A stretch of DNA of 64,000 nucleotides from Brucellaceae bacterium (GTDB taxonomy: Bacteria > Pseudomonadota > Alphaproteobacteria > Rhizobiales > Rhizobiaceae), in NCBI GenBank assembly GCA_020637775.1, contig JACKJV010000010.1, positions 62,001-126,000 of the forward strand. Reading direction: 5' to 3'. Positions 17,582 to 27,240 of the stretch are shown one piece after another. Below the pieces are notes generated by a model. It worked only from the letters and a program-made list of their open reading frames with translations, did not search any database and had not been told where the DNA came from. Position numbers and translations under genes: made by a program. How positions within the stretch are numbered: the first letter of the stretch is position 1; every line of letters begins with the position of its first letter.

Positions 17582-18772
17582 ATGACTGAACACAACGTCC
17601 GCAATTTCAGCATCAATTTCGGTCCGCAGCATCCGGCGGCGCACGGCGTGCTGCGTCTTGTCCTGGAACTGGACGGCGAGGTGGTGGAGCGCGCCGACCC
17701 GCATATCGGCCTGCTGCACCGCGGCACCGAGAAGCTGATGGAGTACAAGACCTACCTCCAGGCCGTGCCCTATCTCGACCGCCTCGATTATGTCGCGCCG
17801 ATGAACCAGGAGCATGCATTCGCGCTGGCGGTGGAGCGCCTTGTGGGCGTCGAGATCCCGAAGCGCGGGCAGCTCATTCGCGTGCTCTATGCCGAGATCG
17901 GCCGCATCCTCAACCACCTGATGAACGTCACCACGCAGGCGCTCGACGTCGGTGCGCTGACGCCGCCGCTCTGGGGCTTCGAGGAACGCGAGAAGCTGAT
18001 GGTGTTCTATGAGCGGGCATCCGGCTCGCGCATGCACGCCGCCTATTTCCGCCCCGGCGGCGTTCATCAGGACATCCCGGACCAGCTTGTCGAGGACATC
18101 GGCAAGTGGTGCGACCCGTTCCTGCAGACCCTGCAGGATCTGCATGGCCTGCTGACCGAGAACCGCATCTTCAAGCAGCGTAACGTCGATATCGGCGTCG
18201 TGACGCTCGAACAGGCCTGGGAGCGCGGCTTTTCCGGTGTCATGGTTCGCGGCTCCGGCGCGGCCTGGGACTTGCGCCGCTCGCAGCCTTACGAATGCTA
18301 CGACGAACTGGACTTCGAGATTCCGGTCGGCAAGCACGGCGACTGCTACGACCGCTACCTGATCCGCATGGAGGAGATGGCGCAGTCGGTGAAGATCATG
18401 CGCCAGTGCATCGACCGCCTTCTCGGATCGGAACGCAAGGGCCCGGTTTCGGCCACCGACGGCAAGATCGTCCCGCCCAAGCGTGGCGAGATGAAGCGTT
18501 CGATGGAGGCGCTCATCCATCACTTCAAGCTCTACACCGAGGGTTACAAGGTGCCCGAGGGCGAGGTTTATGCCGCTGTCGAGGCGCCCAAGGGCGAATT
18601 CGGCGTCTATCTCGTCTCCGACGGTACCAACCGTCCCTACCGCGTGCATCTGCGCGCGCCCGGTTTCGCCCATTTGGCAGCTATGGATTTCATCGGAACC
18701 AAGCATCTGCTTGGCGATATCCCGGCCCTGATCGGTTCCTTTGACATCGTGTTTGGAGAGGTGGATCGCTAA
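17582..18772 (+). CDS. nuoD: NADH-quinone oxidoreductase subunit D (49-kDa homologue)
   Basis: 396 residues, normal length. The quinone-site N-terminal loop [22 protein letters not shown] is at residues 13-34, with its histidines present, followed by [17 protein letters not shown]. Also [20 protein letters not shown] and the C-terminal DIVFGEVDR. It forms the quinone-binding cavity with NuoB. The stop codon directly abuts the nuoE start. Confidence 0.97.
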   Translation: MTEHNVRNFSINFGPQHPAAHGVLRLVLELDGEVVERADPHIGLLHRGTEKLMEYKTYLQAVPYLDRLDYVAPMNQEHAFALAVERLVGVEIPKRGQLIRVLYAEIGRILNHLMNVTTQALDVGALTPPLWGFEEREKLMVFYERASGSRMHAAYFRPGGVHQDIPDQLVEDIGKWCDPFLQTLQDLHGLLTENRIFKQRNVDIGVVTLEQAWERGFSGVMVRGSGAAWDLRRSQPYECYDELDFEIPVGKHGDCYDRYLIRMEEMAQSVKIMRQCIDRLLGSERKGPVSATDGKIVPPKRGEMKRSMEALIHHFKLYTEGYKVPEGEVYAAVEAPKGEFGVYLVSDGTNRPYRVHLRAPGFAHLAAMDFIGTKHLLGDIPALIGSFDIVFGEVDR

Positions 18773-19999
18773 ATGTCCGTCCGTCGTCTCGCAGAAGACT
18801 CCGTCCAGCCCGAAAGCTTCGCCTTCAACGAGGCGATGACCGCCGAGGTCGGCAAGTGGCTGAAGAAATACCCCGAGGGCCGTGAACAATCGGCCGTCAT
18901 TCCGCTGCTCATGCTGGCGCAGGAGCAGGAGGGCTGGGTGTCGAAGGCCGCCATCGAGCACGTCTCGCAAATGCTCGACATGCCGAAGATCCGCGTTCTG
19001 GAAGTGGCCACCTTCTATACCCAGTTCCAGTTGAACCCGGTTGGCACGAAGGCCCATATCCAGGTTTGTGGCACCACGCCCTGCATGCTGCGCGGGTCCG
19101 AGGATCTGATCAAGGTCTGCAAGAGCAAGATCCATCCCGAACCCTTCCACACCAATGCCGGGGGCACGCTGTCCTGGGAAGAGGTGGAATGTCAGGGCGC
19201 CTGCGTGAATGCGCCCATGGTCGTGATCTTCAAGGACACCTATGAGGACCTGACGCCGGAGCGCCTGGAAGAAATCATCGACGCCTTCGAGGCAGGCAAG
19301 GGCGACAACGTCGAGCCTGGCCCGCAGAACGGCCGTGTCTACTCGGCCGCGGCGACTGGCGCCACGACGCTGACAGACGAGGACGCGATCATCAGGAAGA
19401 AGCGCGTGTCCATTTCCAAGGCCAGGCCGAATGGCGGCGATCCGGAGATCGCGCCTTCGAAGGCAGCACGGCCCAAGACGGAAGCTGCGGAAACCGACAG
19501 CGCGGTGACGGGCCCGTCGCCCGAAAAGGCATCGCCTGCGGCCGAAGAGGCCGTTTCCGCCGAGCCCGCGCCGCCGGCTGCGCCCAAGGCATCGACGCGC
19601 CGCGGTGTCTCCGAGGATGTCACGGCTGCAGGTGGCGGCAAGCGCAAGGCTGGGCAGCCGGCCGAGCCGTCGGATGCCGGCGAGGCGGCCTCCGCCAAGG
19701 ATGCCAAGCCCTCGCTGAACGACAAGAACCGCCCCGCTGGCATCGAGAAACCGGCGGAACCCGATGACCTGAAGATGATTTCCGGCGTCGGCCCCAAGAT
19801 CGAGGGCATCCTCAACGAACTCGGCATCTATACCTTTGCCCAGGTCGCCTCGTGGAAAAAGGCCGAGCGCGAATGGGTGGACGGCTACCTGCGTTTCAAG
19901 GGCCGCATCGACCGTGACGACTGGGTCAAGCAGGCCAAGGCGCTCGCCAAGGGCGGGCGTGAGGAATATGTCCGCGTCTTCGGCAAAGAGCCGCGATAA
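18773..19999 (+). CDS. nuoE: NADH-quinone oxidoreductase subunit E with long C-terminal extension
   Basis: 408 residues, more than twice the core NuoE. Residues 1-165 are the thioredoxin-like [2Fe-2S] N1a domain with C99, C104, C140 and C144 (CGTTPC and CQGAC). Residues about 195-325 are Ala/Pro/Lys/Glu-rich and probably disordered. Residues 330-408 form a compact domain (DLKMISGVGPKIEGILNELG, then FAQVASWKKAE and YLRFKGRIDRDDW) of helix-hairpin-helix-like type. A very similar domain ends the protein encoded between nuoF and nuoG, and I recall such tails on ribosomal protein L21 in rhizobia. The role of the tail is unknown. Confidence 0.92.
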   Translation: MSVRRLAEDSVQPESFAFNEAMTAEVGKWLKKYPEGREQSAVIPLLMLAQEQEGWVSKAAIEHVSQMLDMPKIRVLEVATFYTQFQLNPVGTKAHIQVCGTTPCMLRGSEDLIKVCKSKIHPEPFHTNAGGTLSWEEVECQGACVNAPMVVIFKDTYEDLTPERLEEIIDAFEAGKGDNVEPGPQNGRVYSAAATGATTLTDEDAIIRKKRVSISKARPNGGDPEIAPSKAARPKTEAAETDSAVTGPSPEKASPAAEEAVSAEPAPPAAPKASTRRGVSEDVTAAGGGKRKAGQPAEPSDAGEAASAKDAKPSLNDKNRPAGIEKPAEPDDLKMISGVGPKIEGILNELGIYTFAQVASWKKAEREWVDGYLRFKGRIDRDDWVKQAKALAKGGREEYVRVFGKEPR

Positions 20000-20011
20000 G
20001 GGAGAGATGAC

Positions 20012-21316
20012 ATGCTGACCGACAAGGATCGCATCTTTACCAATATCTACGGCCAGTACGACCGTTCCCTGAAGGGCGCCATGATGCGCGGTCACTGGGA
20101 CGGCACGAAGGACATCGTTGCCAAGGGCCGCGACTGGATTGTCAACGAGATGAAGGCGTCGGGCCTGCGCGGCCGCGGCGGCGCTGGCTTCCCGACCGGG
20201 CTCAAGTGGTCCTTCATGCCCAAGGAGGCCGGGCCGCGCCCGCATTATCTCGTGGTCAATGCGGACGAATCGGAACCGGGCACCTGCAAGGATCGCGAGA
20301 TCCTGCGTCATGACCCGCATACCCTGGTCGAGGGCTGCCTGATCGCCGGTTTCGCCATGGGCGCACACACCGCCTACATCTACGTGCGCGGCGAGTTCAT
20401 GCGTGAGCGCGAGGCGCTGCAGCGCGCCATCGACGAGTGCTACGAAGCGGGCCTTCTGGGCAAGGACAACAAGTGCGGCTGGGACATGGACGTCTTCGTC
20501 CATCACGGTGCCGGCGCCTATATCTGCGGCGAGGAAACGGCGCTGCTGGAAAGCCTGGAGGGCAAGAAGGGCCAGCCGCGCCTGAAGCCGCCTTTTCCGG
20601 CCAATGTCGGGCTTTATGGATGCCCGACCACGGTCAACAACGTCGAGTCGATTGCAGTTGCGCCGACCATCCTGCGCCGCGGTGCCGGCTGGTTCGCCTC
20701 TTTCGGCCGCGAGAACAACAAGGGCACCAAGCTGTTCTGCGTGTCCGGTCACGTCAACACGCCGGCGACCTTCGAGGAAGCCATGTCGGTTCCGTTCAAG
20801 GAACTGATCGACCGCCATTGCGGTGGGATTCGCGGCGGCTGGGACAACCTGCTGGCAGTCATTCCGGGCGGTTCTTCCGTTCCGCTGGTGCCCGCCGAGC
20901 AGATCATGGACGCGCCGATGGACTTTGACGGCCTGCGCGAACTGCGTTCCGGTCTTGGCACCGCTGCCGTGATCGTGATGGACAAGTCGACAGACATCGT
21001 GAAGGCGATCGCGCGCCTGTCCTACTTCTACAAGCACGAAAGCTGCGGCCAGTGTACGCCGTGCCGCGAGGGCACCGGCTGGATGTGGCGCGTCATGGAG
21101 CGGCTGGTGCGCGGTGAGGCGCACAAGCGCGAGATCGACATGCTGCTTGATGTGACCAAGCAGGTGGAAGGGCATACCATCTGTGCGCTCGGTGATGCCG
21201 CAGCCTGGCCGATCCAGGGTCTCATCCGCCATTTCCGGCCGGAAATCGAGCGGCGCATTGATGAATTCACGAGAAACAGCCACCGGGCCGAACCGGTGAT
21301 GGTGGCGGCGGAATAG
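20012..21316 (+). CDS. nuoF: NADH-quinone oxidoreductase subunit F (NADH/FMN-binding)
   Basis: 434 residues with a GGGAGAG ribosome-binding sequence. The FMN/NADH fold motifs are clear: [18 protein letters not shown] near residues 52-69, [34 protein letters not shown] and the N3 4Fe-4S cluster motif [12 protein letters not shown] near 344-355 with the fourth cysteine in HTICALGD. It oxidises NADH in the peripheral arm together with NuoE. Intact. Confidence 0.97.
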   Translation: MLTDKDRIFTNIYGQYDRSLKGAMMRGHWDGTKDIVAKGRDWIVNEMKASGLRGRGGAGFPTGLKWSFMPKEAGPRPHYLVVNADESEPGTCKDREILRHDPHTLVEGCLIAGFAMGAHTAYIYVRGEFMREREALQRAIDECYEAGLLGKDNKCGWDMDVFVHHGAGAYICGEETALLESLEGKKGQPRLKPPFPANVGLYGCPTTVNNVESIAVAPTILRRGAGWFASFGRENNKGTKLFCVSGHVNTPATFEEAMSVPFKELIDRHCGGIRGGWDNLLAVIPGGSSVPLVPAEQIMDAPMDFDGLRELRSGLGTAAVIVMDKSTDIVKAIARLSYFYKHESCGQCTPCREGTGWMWRVMERLVRGEAHKREIDMLLDVTKQVEGHTICALGDAAAWPIQGLIRHFRPEIERRIDEFTRNSHRAEPVMVAAE

Positions 21317-21396
21317 GGAAGGGCAAGCCGGGAATTCACCCGGCGCCAGGGAAACGCAATCGAGGGCCGGTTCGACCGGAAACAAGGAGATTGCCG

Positions 21397-22188
21397 ATGT
21401 CGACATGTGGAATACCCAACGACTTCGCCCAGGGCGCCAGTGTGTATGAATCCGCGTTGAGAACCATGACCAGGGCGATGACAGCAAATTCAGGCGCAGG
21501 CATGCCACTGGCTTCACCGGCCATGCTGATGGCCGGTCCGGCGCTCGGCCTTGGCATGGTGGCCCAGTACTGGGGGGCGGTGATCGGGACATTGCACGGC
21601 GCCGCCGCGTCTGCCGGCCGGGTGCCGTCCATTGACGCGCCGTTCAAGGCGCCTGTCCTGTTCTGGAACGCCGAGGACGAGGATTCCGATTCCTTCGGCA
21701 TGGCCATGGCCAATCCCATGTCCTTCTTCGCAGCCGCGACCAAGACCGTCTATGCGGACATGGAGCATGCCGCGAAGGATTTCGTCGAAGTCGGCGAACA
21801 TGTCCTGTCAGGCATGGCCGAGGATGCCGATACGGTCGCCCGCACCATGGAAGGCGCCGGTTCTGCGGCCATCATCGGGCCGGATGAGGCCGCGGACGCG
21901 GCCGGCGCGATCATGCCGGAGGACTTCCGGCGTCCGTCGGGCATGGACAGGCCGGAGCATGCCGACGATCTGAAGCGGATCGCGGGAATCGGACCCAGGC
22001 TTGAGGAAAAGCTCAATGGACTGGGCATCTGGACCTTTGCGCAGGTCGCGGCCTGGACGCCCGAGCAGGTGGCATGGGTCGATGATTACCTTGCCTTCAA
22101 GGGGCGCATCGAGCGCGATGGCTGGATCGCCCAGGCATCGGAACTTGCTGCGGCGCGCGAAGACGGAAACGTGACGACGACCGGCTAG
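21397..22188 (+). CDS. Protein of unknown function inserted between nuoF and nuoG
   Basis: 263 residues; the ATG at 21397 follows AAGGAG with 7-nt spacing. Residues 1-185 are Ala/Met/Gly-rich with no strong transmembrane prediction by eye: a middle stretch with MAMANPMSFFAAATKTVY and repeated acidic positions (EDEDSDS). Residues 189-255 (ADDLKRIAGIGPRLEEKLNG, FAQVAAWTPEQ, YLAFKGRIERDGW) are closely similar to the C-terminal domain of NuoE in this operon. Position inside nuo and the shared domain suggest a complex I accessory or assembly factor. Rhizobial homologues are sometimes labelled NADH-ubiquinone dehydrogenase without evidence. Confidence 0.75.
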   Translation: MSTCGIPNDFAQGASVYESALRTMTRAMTANSGAGMPLASPAMLMAGPALGLGMVAQYWGAVIGTLHGAAASAGRVPSIDAPFKAPVLFWNAEDEDSDSFGMAMANPMSFFAAATKTVYADMEHAAKDFVEVGEHVLSGMAEDADTVARTMEGAGSAAIIGPDEAADAAGAIMPEDFRRPSGMDRPEHADDLKRIAGIGPRLEEKLNGLGIWTFAQVAAWTPEQVAWVDDYLAFKGRIERDGWIAQASELAAAREDGNVTTTG

Positions 22189-22281
22189 CGGCCGGAACAG
22201 GAACCTGGGCATCCCGCGGCACGCCCGCCGGGATGCCTCAAGTCAGGCGGCAAGGCCGCTTCTGAAAACGTGGAAATGAAG

Positions 22282-24355
22282 ATGGCTAAGATCAGGGTTG
22301 ACGGCAAGGAGATCGAGGTTCCGGACCATTTCACGCTGTTGCAGGCGTGCGAGGAGGCCGGTGCCGAGGTTCCGCGTTTCTGCTTTCACGAGCGGTTGTC
22401 GATCGCCGGCAATTGCCGCATGTGCCTTGTCGAGGTGAAAGGCGGGCCGCCCAAGCCGGCCGCCTCCTGCGCCATGGGCGTGCGCGACCTGCGCCCTGGC
22501 CCCAATGGCGAGTCGCCGGAAGTCTTCACCAACACGCCCATGGTCAAGAAGGCCCGCGAAGGCGTGATGGAGTTCCTGCTGATCAACCATCCGCTCGACT
22601 GCCCGATCTGCGATCAGGGCGGGGAGTGCGACCTGCAGGACCAGGCGATGGCCTTCGTGTCGATGCCTCCCGCTACACCGAGAACAAGCGCGCCGTGGAA
22701 GACAAGTATATCGGCCCGCTGGTCAAGACGATCATGACGCGCTGCATCCACTGCACGCGCTGCGTCCGCTTCACCACGGAAGTGGCCGGCATTTCCGAAC
22801 TGGGCCTGATCGGCCGCGGCGAGGATGCCGAGATCACCACCTATCTCGAACAGGCGATGACGTCCGAACTGCAGGGCAATGTCATCGACCTGCCTGGTCG
22901 GCGCGCTGACCTCCCGGCCCTACGCCTTCCAGGCACGTCCGTGGGAACTGACCAAGACCGAAACCATCGATGTCATGGACGCGGTCGGTTCGGCCATCCG
23001 GTCGACACCCGCGGCCGCGAAGTGATGCGCATCATGCCGCGCGTCAACGAGCAGGTGAACGAGGAATGGATTTCCGACAAGTCGCGTTTTGTCTGGGACG
23101 GATTGCGCACGCAGCGTCTCGACCGGCCCTATGTCAAGCGTGACGGGCGCCTTCAGGCGGCAGCTGGGCTGAGGCCTTCGCCGCCATTCGCGACGCGGTC
23201 GCGAAGACCTCGGGCGACAGGATCGGCGCCATTGCCGGCGATCTGGCCGCCGTCGAGAAATGTTCGCGCTGCGCCAGCTGATGGGATCGCTGGGATCGGC
23301 CAATATCGATTGCCGCCAGGATGCGCGCCGCACGATCCCGCGCTTGGCCGGGAAACCTACCTGTTCAACCCGACGATCGAAGGCATCGAGGATGCCGACG
23401 CGCTGCTGGTCATTGGCGCGAACCCGCGTTTCGAGGCGTCGGTGCTCAATGCGCGCATCCGCAAGCGCTGGCGCATGGACAATTTTCCCATCGGCGTCAT
23501 CGGCGAAATGGGCGACCTGCGCTACGACTATGAAATGCTGGTGCCGGCCCGGATACGCTCAAGGAACTGGCTGCGGGTGAGGGCGCCTTCTTCGGACGCT
23601 GAAAGATGCCGAGCGGCCGATGATCGTCGTCGGGCAGGGCGCACTTGCCCGCACCGATGGCGCGGCGGTTCTGCCCATGCGGCGAAGCTGGCGGTTGCCT
23701 GCGGCGCGGTCGGTGCGGACTGGAACGGCTTTGCCATGCTGCACACCGCGGCATCGCGCGTCGGCGGTCTCGATATCGGCTTCGTGCCGGGCGAGGTGGC
23801 AGGACGTGGCCGGCATGCTGGGTGGCGCCATGGACGTGCTGTTCCTGCTCGGTGCCGATGAGTTCGACATGGGCCAGATCGGCGGCGCGTTCACCGTCTA
23901 TATCGGCACCCACGGCGATGCCGGCGCGCACGCGGCCGATGTCATCCTGCCGGCGGCTGCCTATACCGAAATCCGGCACCTATGTGAACACCGAAGGCCG
24001 CGTGCAGATTGCCGCGCGGGCCGGTTTTGCACCGGGGATGCGAAGGAGGACTGGGCGATCCTGCGCGCGCTTTCCGAAGTGCTCGGCAAGAAGCTGCCCT
24101 ATGATTCTGCTCAGGCAGTTGCGTTCCGCTCTTGCATGAGGCCCATCCGCACATGGCGGACGCCGACGAGATTGCCGCGGGTTCCACTGCCGGCATCGAG
24201 GGCGCTGGCGAAGAAGGGCGGCCGTCTCAGCAAGAGCGCCGTTCGTATCGCCGGTGGCTGATTTCTACCTGACCAATCCGGTCGCCCGCGCCTCCGCCGT
24301 CATGGCGGAGTGTTCCGCGCTCGCCCGCAATGGTTTCCGCCAGGCCGCAGAGTAA
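22282..24355 (+). pseudogene. nuoG: nuoG, frameshifted many times (probable consensus errors)
   Basis: NuoG is the large iron-sulfur subunit of the complex I peripheral arm. The first 125 codons read normally ([20 protein letters not shown], the [2Fe-2S] ligands [15 protein letters not shown], then [19 protein letters not shown]). From 22656 the frame changes about every 120 bp, at least 14 times, yet the expected residues continue in one frame after another ([68 protein letters not shown]). Most events are single-base losses in GG, GGG, CC or AA runs. Restored, the protein would be about 690 residues. The span is 2074 bp, not a multiple of three. The end is set at the TAA after RQAAE. Confidence 0.85.
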
Positions 24356-24370
24356 GGGGACGGCAAGACG

Positions 24371-25410
24371 ATGGACCTTTTTCTTCGACACCTATGTCTG
24401 GCCGACACTGCTGATCGTCATCCAGTCGCTGGCGCTGCTGGTAGATCCTGCTGATCTACGTCGCCTATGTGATCTATGCCGACCGCAAGATCTGGGCGGC
24501 GGTGCAGGCCGCTGCGGCCCCAGCGTGGTCGGGCCAGGGCCTGCTGCAGTCCTTCGCCGACATGCTGAAGTTCTTCGTCAAGGAGCCGGTCATCCCTCCG
24601 GCGCCAACAAGGGCGTGTTCCTTCTGGCGCCGCTGGTTTCGGCGGTGCTGGCGCTTGCCGCCTTCGCCGTCATCCCGGTCGCCGACGGCTGGGTCGTCGC
24701 CTCCATCAATGTCGGCATTCTCTATGTCTTCGCCATTTCCTCGCTGGAGGTCTATGGCGTGATCATGGGCGGCTGGGCATCGAACTCGAAATATCCGTTC
24801 CTTGGCGCGCTGCGTTCGGCCGCTCAGATGGTCTCTTATGAAGTGTCCATCGGCTTCGTCATCGTCACCGTGCTGCTTTGCGTCGGTTCGCTGAACCTGT
24901 CGGATATTGTCCTTTCGCAGGGAGACGGCCTCGGCACCCGGCTCGGTCTGCCCAATTCCTTCCTGGATTGGCATTGGCTCGGCCTGTTCCCGATGTTCAT
25001 CATCTTCTTCATTTCCGCGCTCGCGAAACCAACCGTCCGCCTTTCGATCTCGTCGAGGCGGAGTCAGAACGGTCGCCGGCCACATGGTGGAATATTCATC
25101 CGGCCCGTACATGCTCTACATGCTGGGCGAGTATGTCGCGATCTGCCTGATGTCCGCCCTGGCGACGATCCTGTTCCTCGGCGGCTGGCTGCCGCCCGTC
25201 GACATCGCGCCCTTCACCTGGATACCGGGCGTCATCTGGTTCGTTCTCAAGGCGACGGCGGTGTTCTTCATGATCTCGCTGGTCAAGGCCTTCGTGCCCG
25301 CTACCGCTACGACCAGCTGATGCGGCTGGGCTGGAAGGTCTTCCTTCGATCTCGATCTTCATGGTCGTGCTACGGCATTCGTCCTGAAGCTGACCGGCTG
25401 GAGTGCGTGA
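24371..25410 (+). pseudogene. nuoH: nuoH, frameshifted (probable consensus errors)
   Basis: NuoH is the membrane subunit that completes the quinone site and links peripheral and membrane arms. Recognisable pieces in order: [69 protein letters not shown] through FFISALA, then [31 protein letters not shown] and [14 protein letters not shown]. They lie in different frames. An extra T in the TTTTT run at 24377-24381, an extra A near 24443 and several losses near 24520-24600, 25030 and 25300 explain this. Span 1040 bp (family about 347 codons). A long central block (24600-25025) reads cleanly. Confidence 0.85.
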
Positions 25411-25412
25411 GG

Positions 25413-25601
25413 ATGAGCGCGGCCGCCATCGGAGCCCTGGTCGGATTGATCGTCGCGGCGATCGATTGGTGCTTCTGCGCACGCTGGCCGGCCAGGTGGA
25501 CGCGACTGAAACGAAAACGGCGCTGAAGGCCGCCGGCCTGGTCAATTCGTTCTGCTGCCGGTCATCGGCTGGTTCGCAGCGCCATACGTGATTGAGTCTG
25601 A
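25413..25601 (+). pseudogene. Small membrane protein between nuoH and nuoI (frameshifted)
   Basis: A short gene starts 2 bp after nuoH with [18 protein letters not shown], continues in the next frame as [24 protein letters not shown] and in the third as [14 protein letters not shown]. Two single-base losses (GGG to GG near 25470, CC to C near 25543) restore one frame of about 60 codons with two hydrophobic helices. The exact end is unclear. Rhizobial nuo operons often carry a small gene at this point. Function unknown; likely a small complex I-associated membrane protein. Confidence 0.5.
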
Positions 25602-25603
25602 CA

Positions 25604-26091
25604 ATGACTGGTCTTGCACAAGCGGCCAAGTCGCTGCTTCTGAAAGAGTTCATCGACGCCACCATCCTGTCGATGCGCTATTTCTTCAAGCCGAAGTTCA
25701 CCGTCAATTATCCCAACGAGAAGGGCCCGATCAGCCCGCGATTCCGTGGCGAGCACGCCTTGCGCCGTTACCCCAACGGGAAGAGCGCTGCATTGCATGC
25801 AAGCTTTGCGAGGCGATCTGTCCTGCGCAGGCCATCACCATCGAGGCCGGCCCGCGCCGCAACGACGGTACGCGGCGCACGGTGCGCTACGATATCGACA
25901 TGGTGAAGTGCATCTGTTGCGGCTTCTGCCAGGAAGCCTGCCCGGTGGATGCCATCGTCGAGGGGCCGAATTTCGAGTTCGCCACCGAGACGCGCGAGAA
26001 CTTTACTACAACAGGACAAGCTGCTCGCCAACGGCGATCGGTGGGAGCGGAGATCGCCCGCAACATGTCGCTGGACGCGCCATACCGCTAA
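25604..26091 (+). pseudogene. nuoI: nuoI, frameshifted (probable consensus errors)
   Basis: NuoI carries two 4Fe-4S clusters (N6a, N6b). The start [19 protein letters not shown] is normal, then a GGGG-to-GGG loss near 25779 shifts the frame; the ligands [12 protein letters not shown] and [17 protein letters not shown] follow in the new frame. Further single losses (GG near 25995, AA near 26013, GGG near 26049) account exactly for a span of 488 bp, four short of the 163-codon gene ending MSLDAPYR. The second cluster motif has a cysteine where tyrosine is usual (CIYCGFC). Confidence 0.87.
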
Positions 26092-26145
26092 GTGTGCCGC
26101 AGAAAGTGCAATCGGTGCCGCGCAGGCCCGAAAAAGTTTTGAACC

Positions 26146-26183
26146 AGAGCGGGCAGGCGGTTTTGCAACTGCGAAAACGCTCT
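26146..26183. repeat. Inverted repeat in the nuoI-nuoJ spacer
   Basis: AGAGCG (26146-26151) and CGCTCT (26178-26183) enclose an inner GTTTT/AAAAC pair, giving an imperfect stem in a 196-bp gap that is otherwise without a gene. Such a long gap is unusual in this packed operon; the sequence resembles the style of dispersed rhizobial intergenic palindromes, but copy number cannot be checked here. Confidence 0.4.
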
Positions 26184-26287
26184 AAAGGACACCGGACCTG
26201 AACCGTGGCGGGGACTCGCGCGACGGAAGGGTCGATGAAGCGGAGCCATCGCGGCGCCGCGCAGCACATGCAAGGATCGGGGCAGTC

Positions 26288-26907
26288 ATGCTCACAGGAT
26301 TGGCGGCGGCGTTTTTCTATCTATTCGCCTTTGTTGCGGTTGCGTCAGCCCTGATGGTCATCGCGGCGCGCAACCCGGTCATTCCGTTCTTTCCTCATTC
26401 TCACCTTCTTCAACGCCGCGGCGCTCTTCCTGCTGACCGGCGCTGAATTCCTCGCCATGATCCTCCTCATCGTCTATGTCGGCGCCGTGGCAGTCCTGTT
26501 CCTGTTCGTTGTCATGATGCTTGACGTGGATTTCGCGGAACTGAAGGCCGGAGCATTGCAATATGCGCCGATCGGCGCACTCGTCGGCATCGTGCTGGTG
26601 GCGGAACTGGCCGTCGTGCTTAGCGGCTACACGCTGTCGCCGGAGGTCGCTTCCGGCTCTGCGCAGCCGATCCGCGATCTCGCCGAACGGCACAACACCG
26701 CCCGGTTGGGCGACATTCTCTACACCGACTATGTCTACGCGTTCCAGGTCGCCGGCATCATCCTGCTGGTGGCGATGATCGGCGCACATTGTCCTGACGC
26801 TGCGCCACAAGGAAGGCGTCAAGCGCCGGGTCATCGCCGAGCAGGTGGCGCGGGACCACCGCACCGCGATCGAGGTGCGCAAGGTCGAGTCGGGCAAGGG
26901 CATCTGA
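26288..26907 (+). pseudogene. nuoJ: nuoJ, frameshifted (probable consensus errors)
   Basis: NuoJ is a small membrane subunit of complex I. MLTGLAAAFFYLFAFVAVAS begins normally; losses near 26384 (GTCCAT to GTCAT) and 26395 move the frame, after which [20 protein letters not shown] and [20 protein letters not shown], the conserved NuoJ core, read through to [13 protein letters not shown] third event near 26786 shifts again before [13 protein letters not shown]. Span 620 bp, expected about 207 codons. It ends 12 bp before nuoK. Confidence 0.86.
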
Positions 26908-26919
26908 GAGGTCTCAATC

Positions 26920-27227
26920 ATGGAAATCGGTATCGGCCACTATCTGACCCTGTCAGCCGTCCTGTTCACCATCGGCGTGTTCGGCATTTTCCTGAACCGC
27001 AAGAACATCATCGTCATCCTGATGTCGATCGAACTGATCCTGCTGTCGGTCAATCTGAATTTCGTGGCCTTCTCGGCTGCCTTGAACGACCTCGTCGGTC
27101 AGGTTTTCGCGCTGTTCATTCTCACCGTCGCGGCGGCGGAAGCCTGATCGGCCTTGCAATCCTCGTCGTCTTCTTCCGCAACCGCGGTTCGATCTCGGTC
27201 GAAGACGTCAACATGATGAAGGGCTAA
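26920..27227 (+). pseudogene. nuoK: nuoK, one frameshift near the 3' end (probable consensus error)
   Basis: NuoK (about 102 codons, three helices) reads [40 protein letters not shown] with the conserved membrane glutamate, and [20 protein letters not shown]. At about 27144 one base is missing after AAAEA, producing a premature TGA; the other frame continues [21 protein letters not shown] to the normal end. The span is 308 bp, one short of 309. Confidence 0.88.
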
Positions 27228-27240
27228 GGGAAACGCCGCC

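Noticed and set aside
16760..21592. 1610-codon open frame antisense to nuoB-nuoF
   Set aside because: It is the reverse shadow of GC-rich coding DNA; the forward genes are certain and the antisense protein has no family features.
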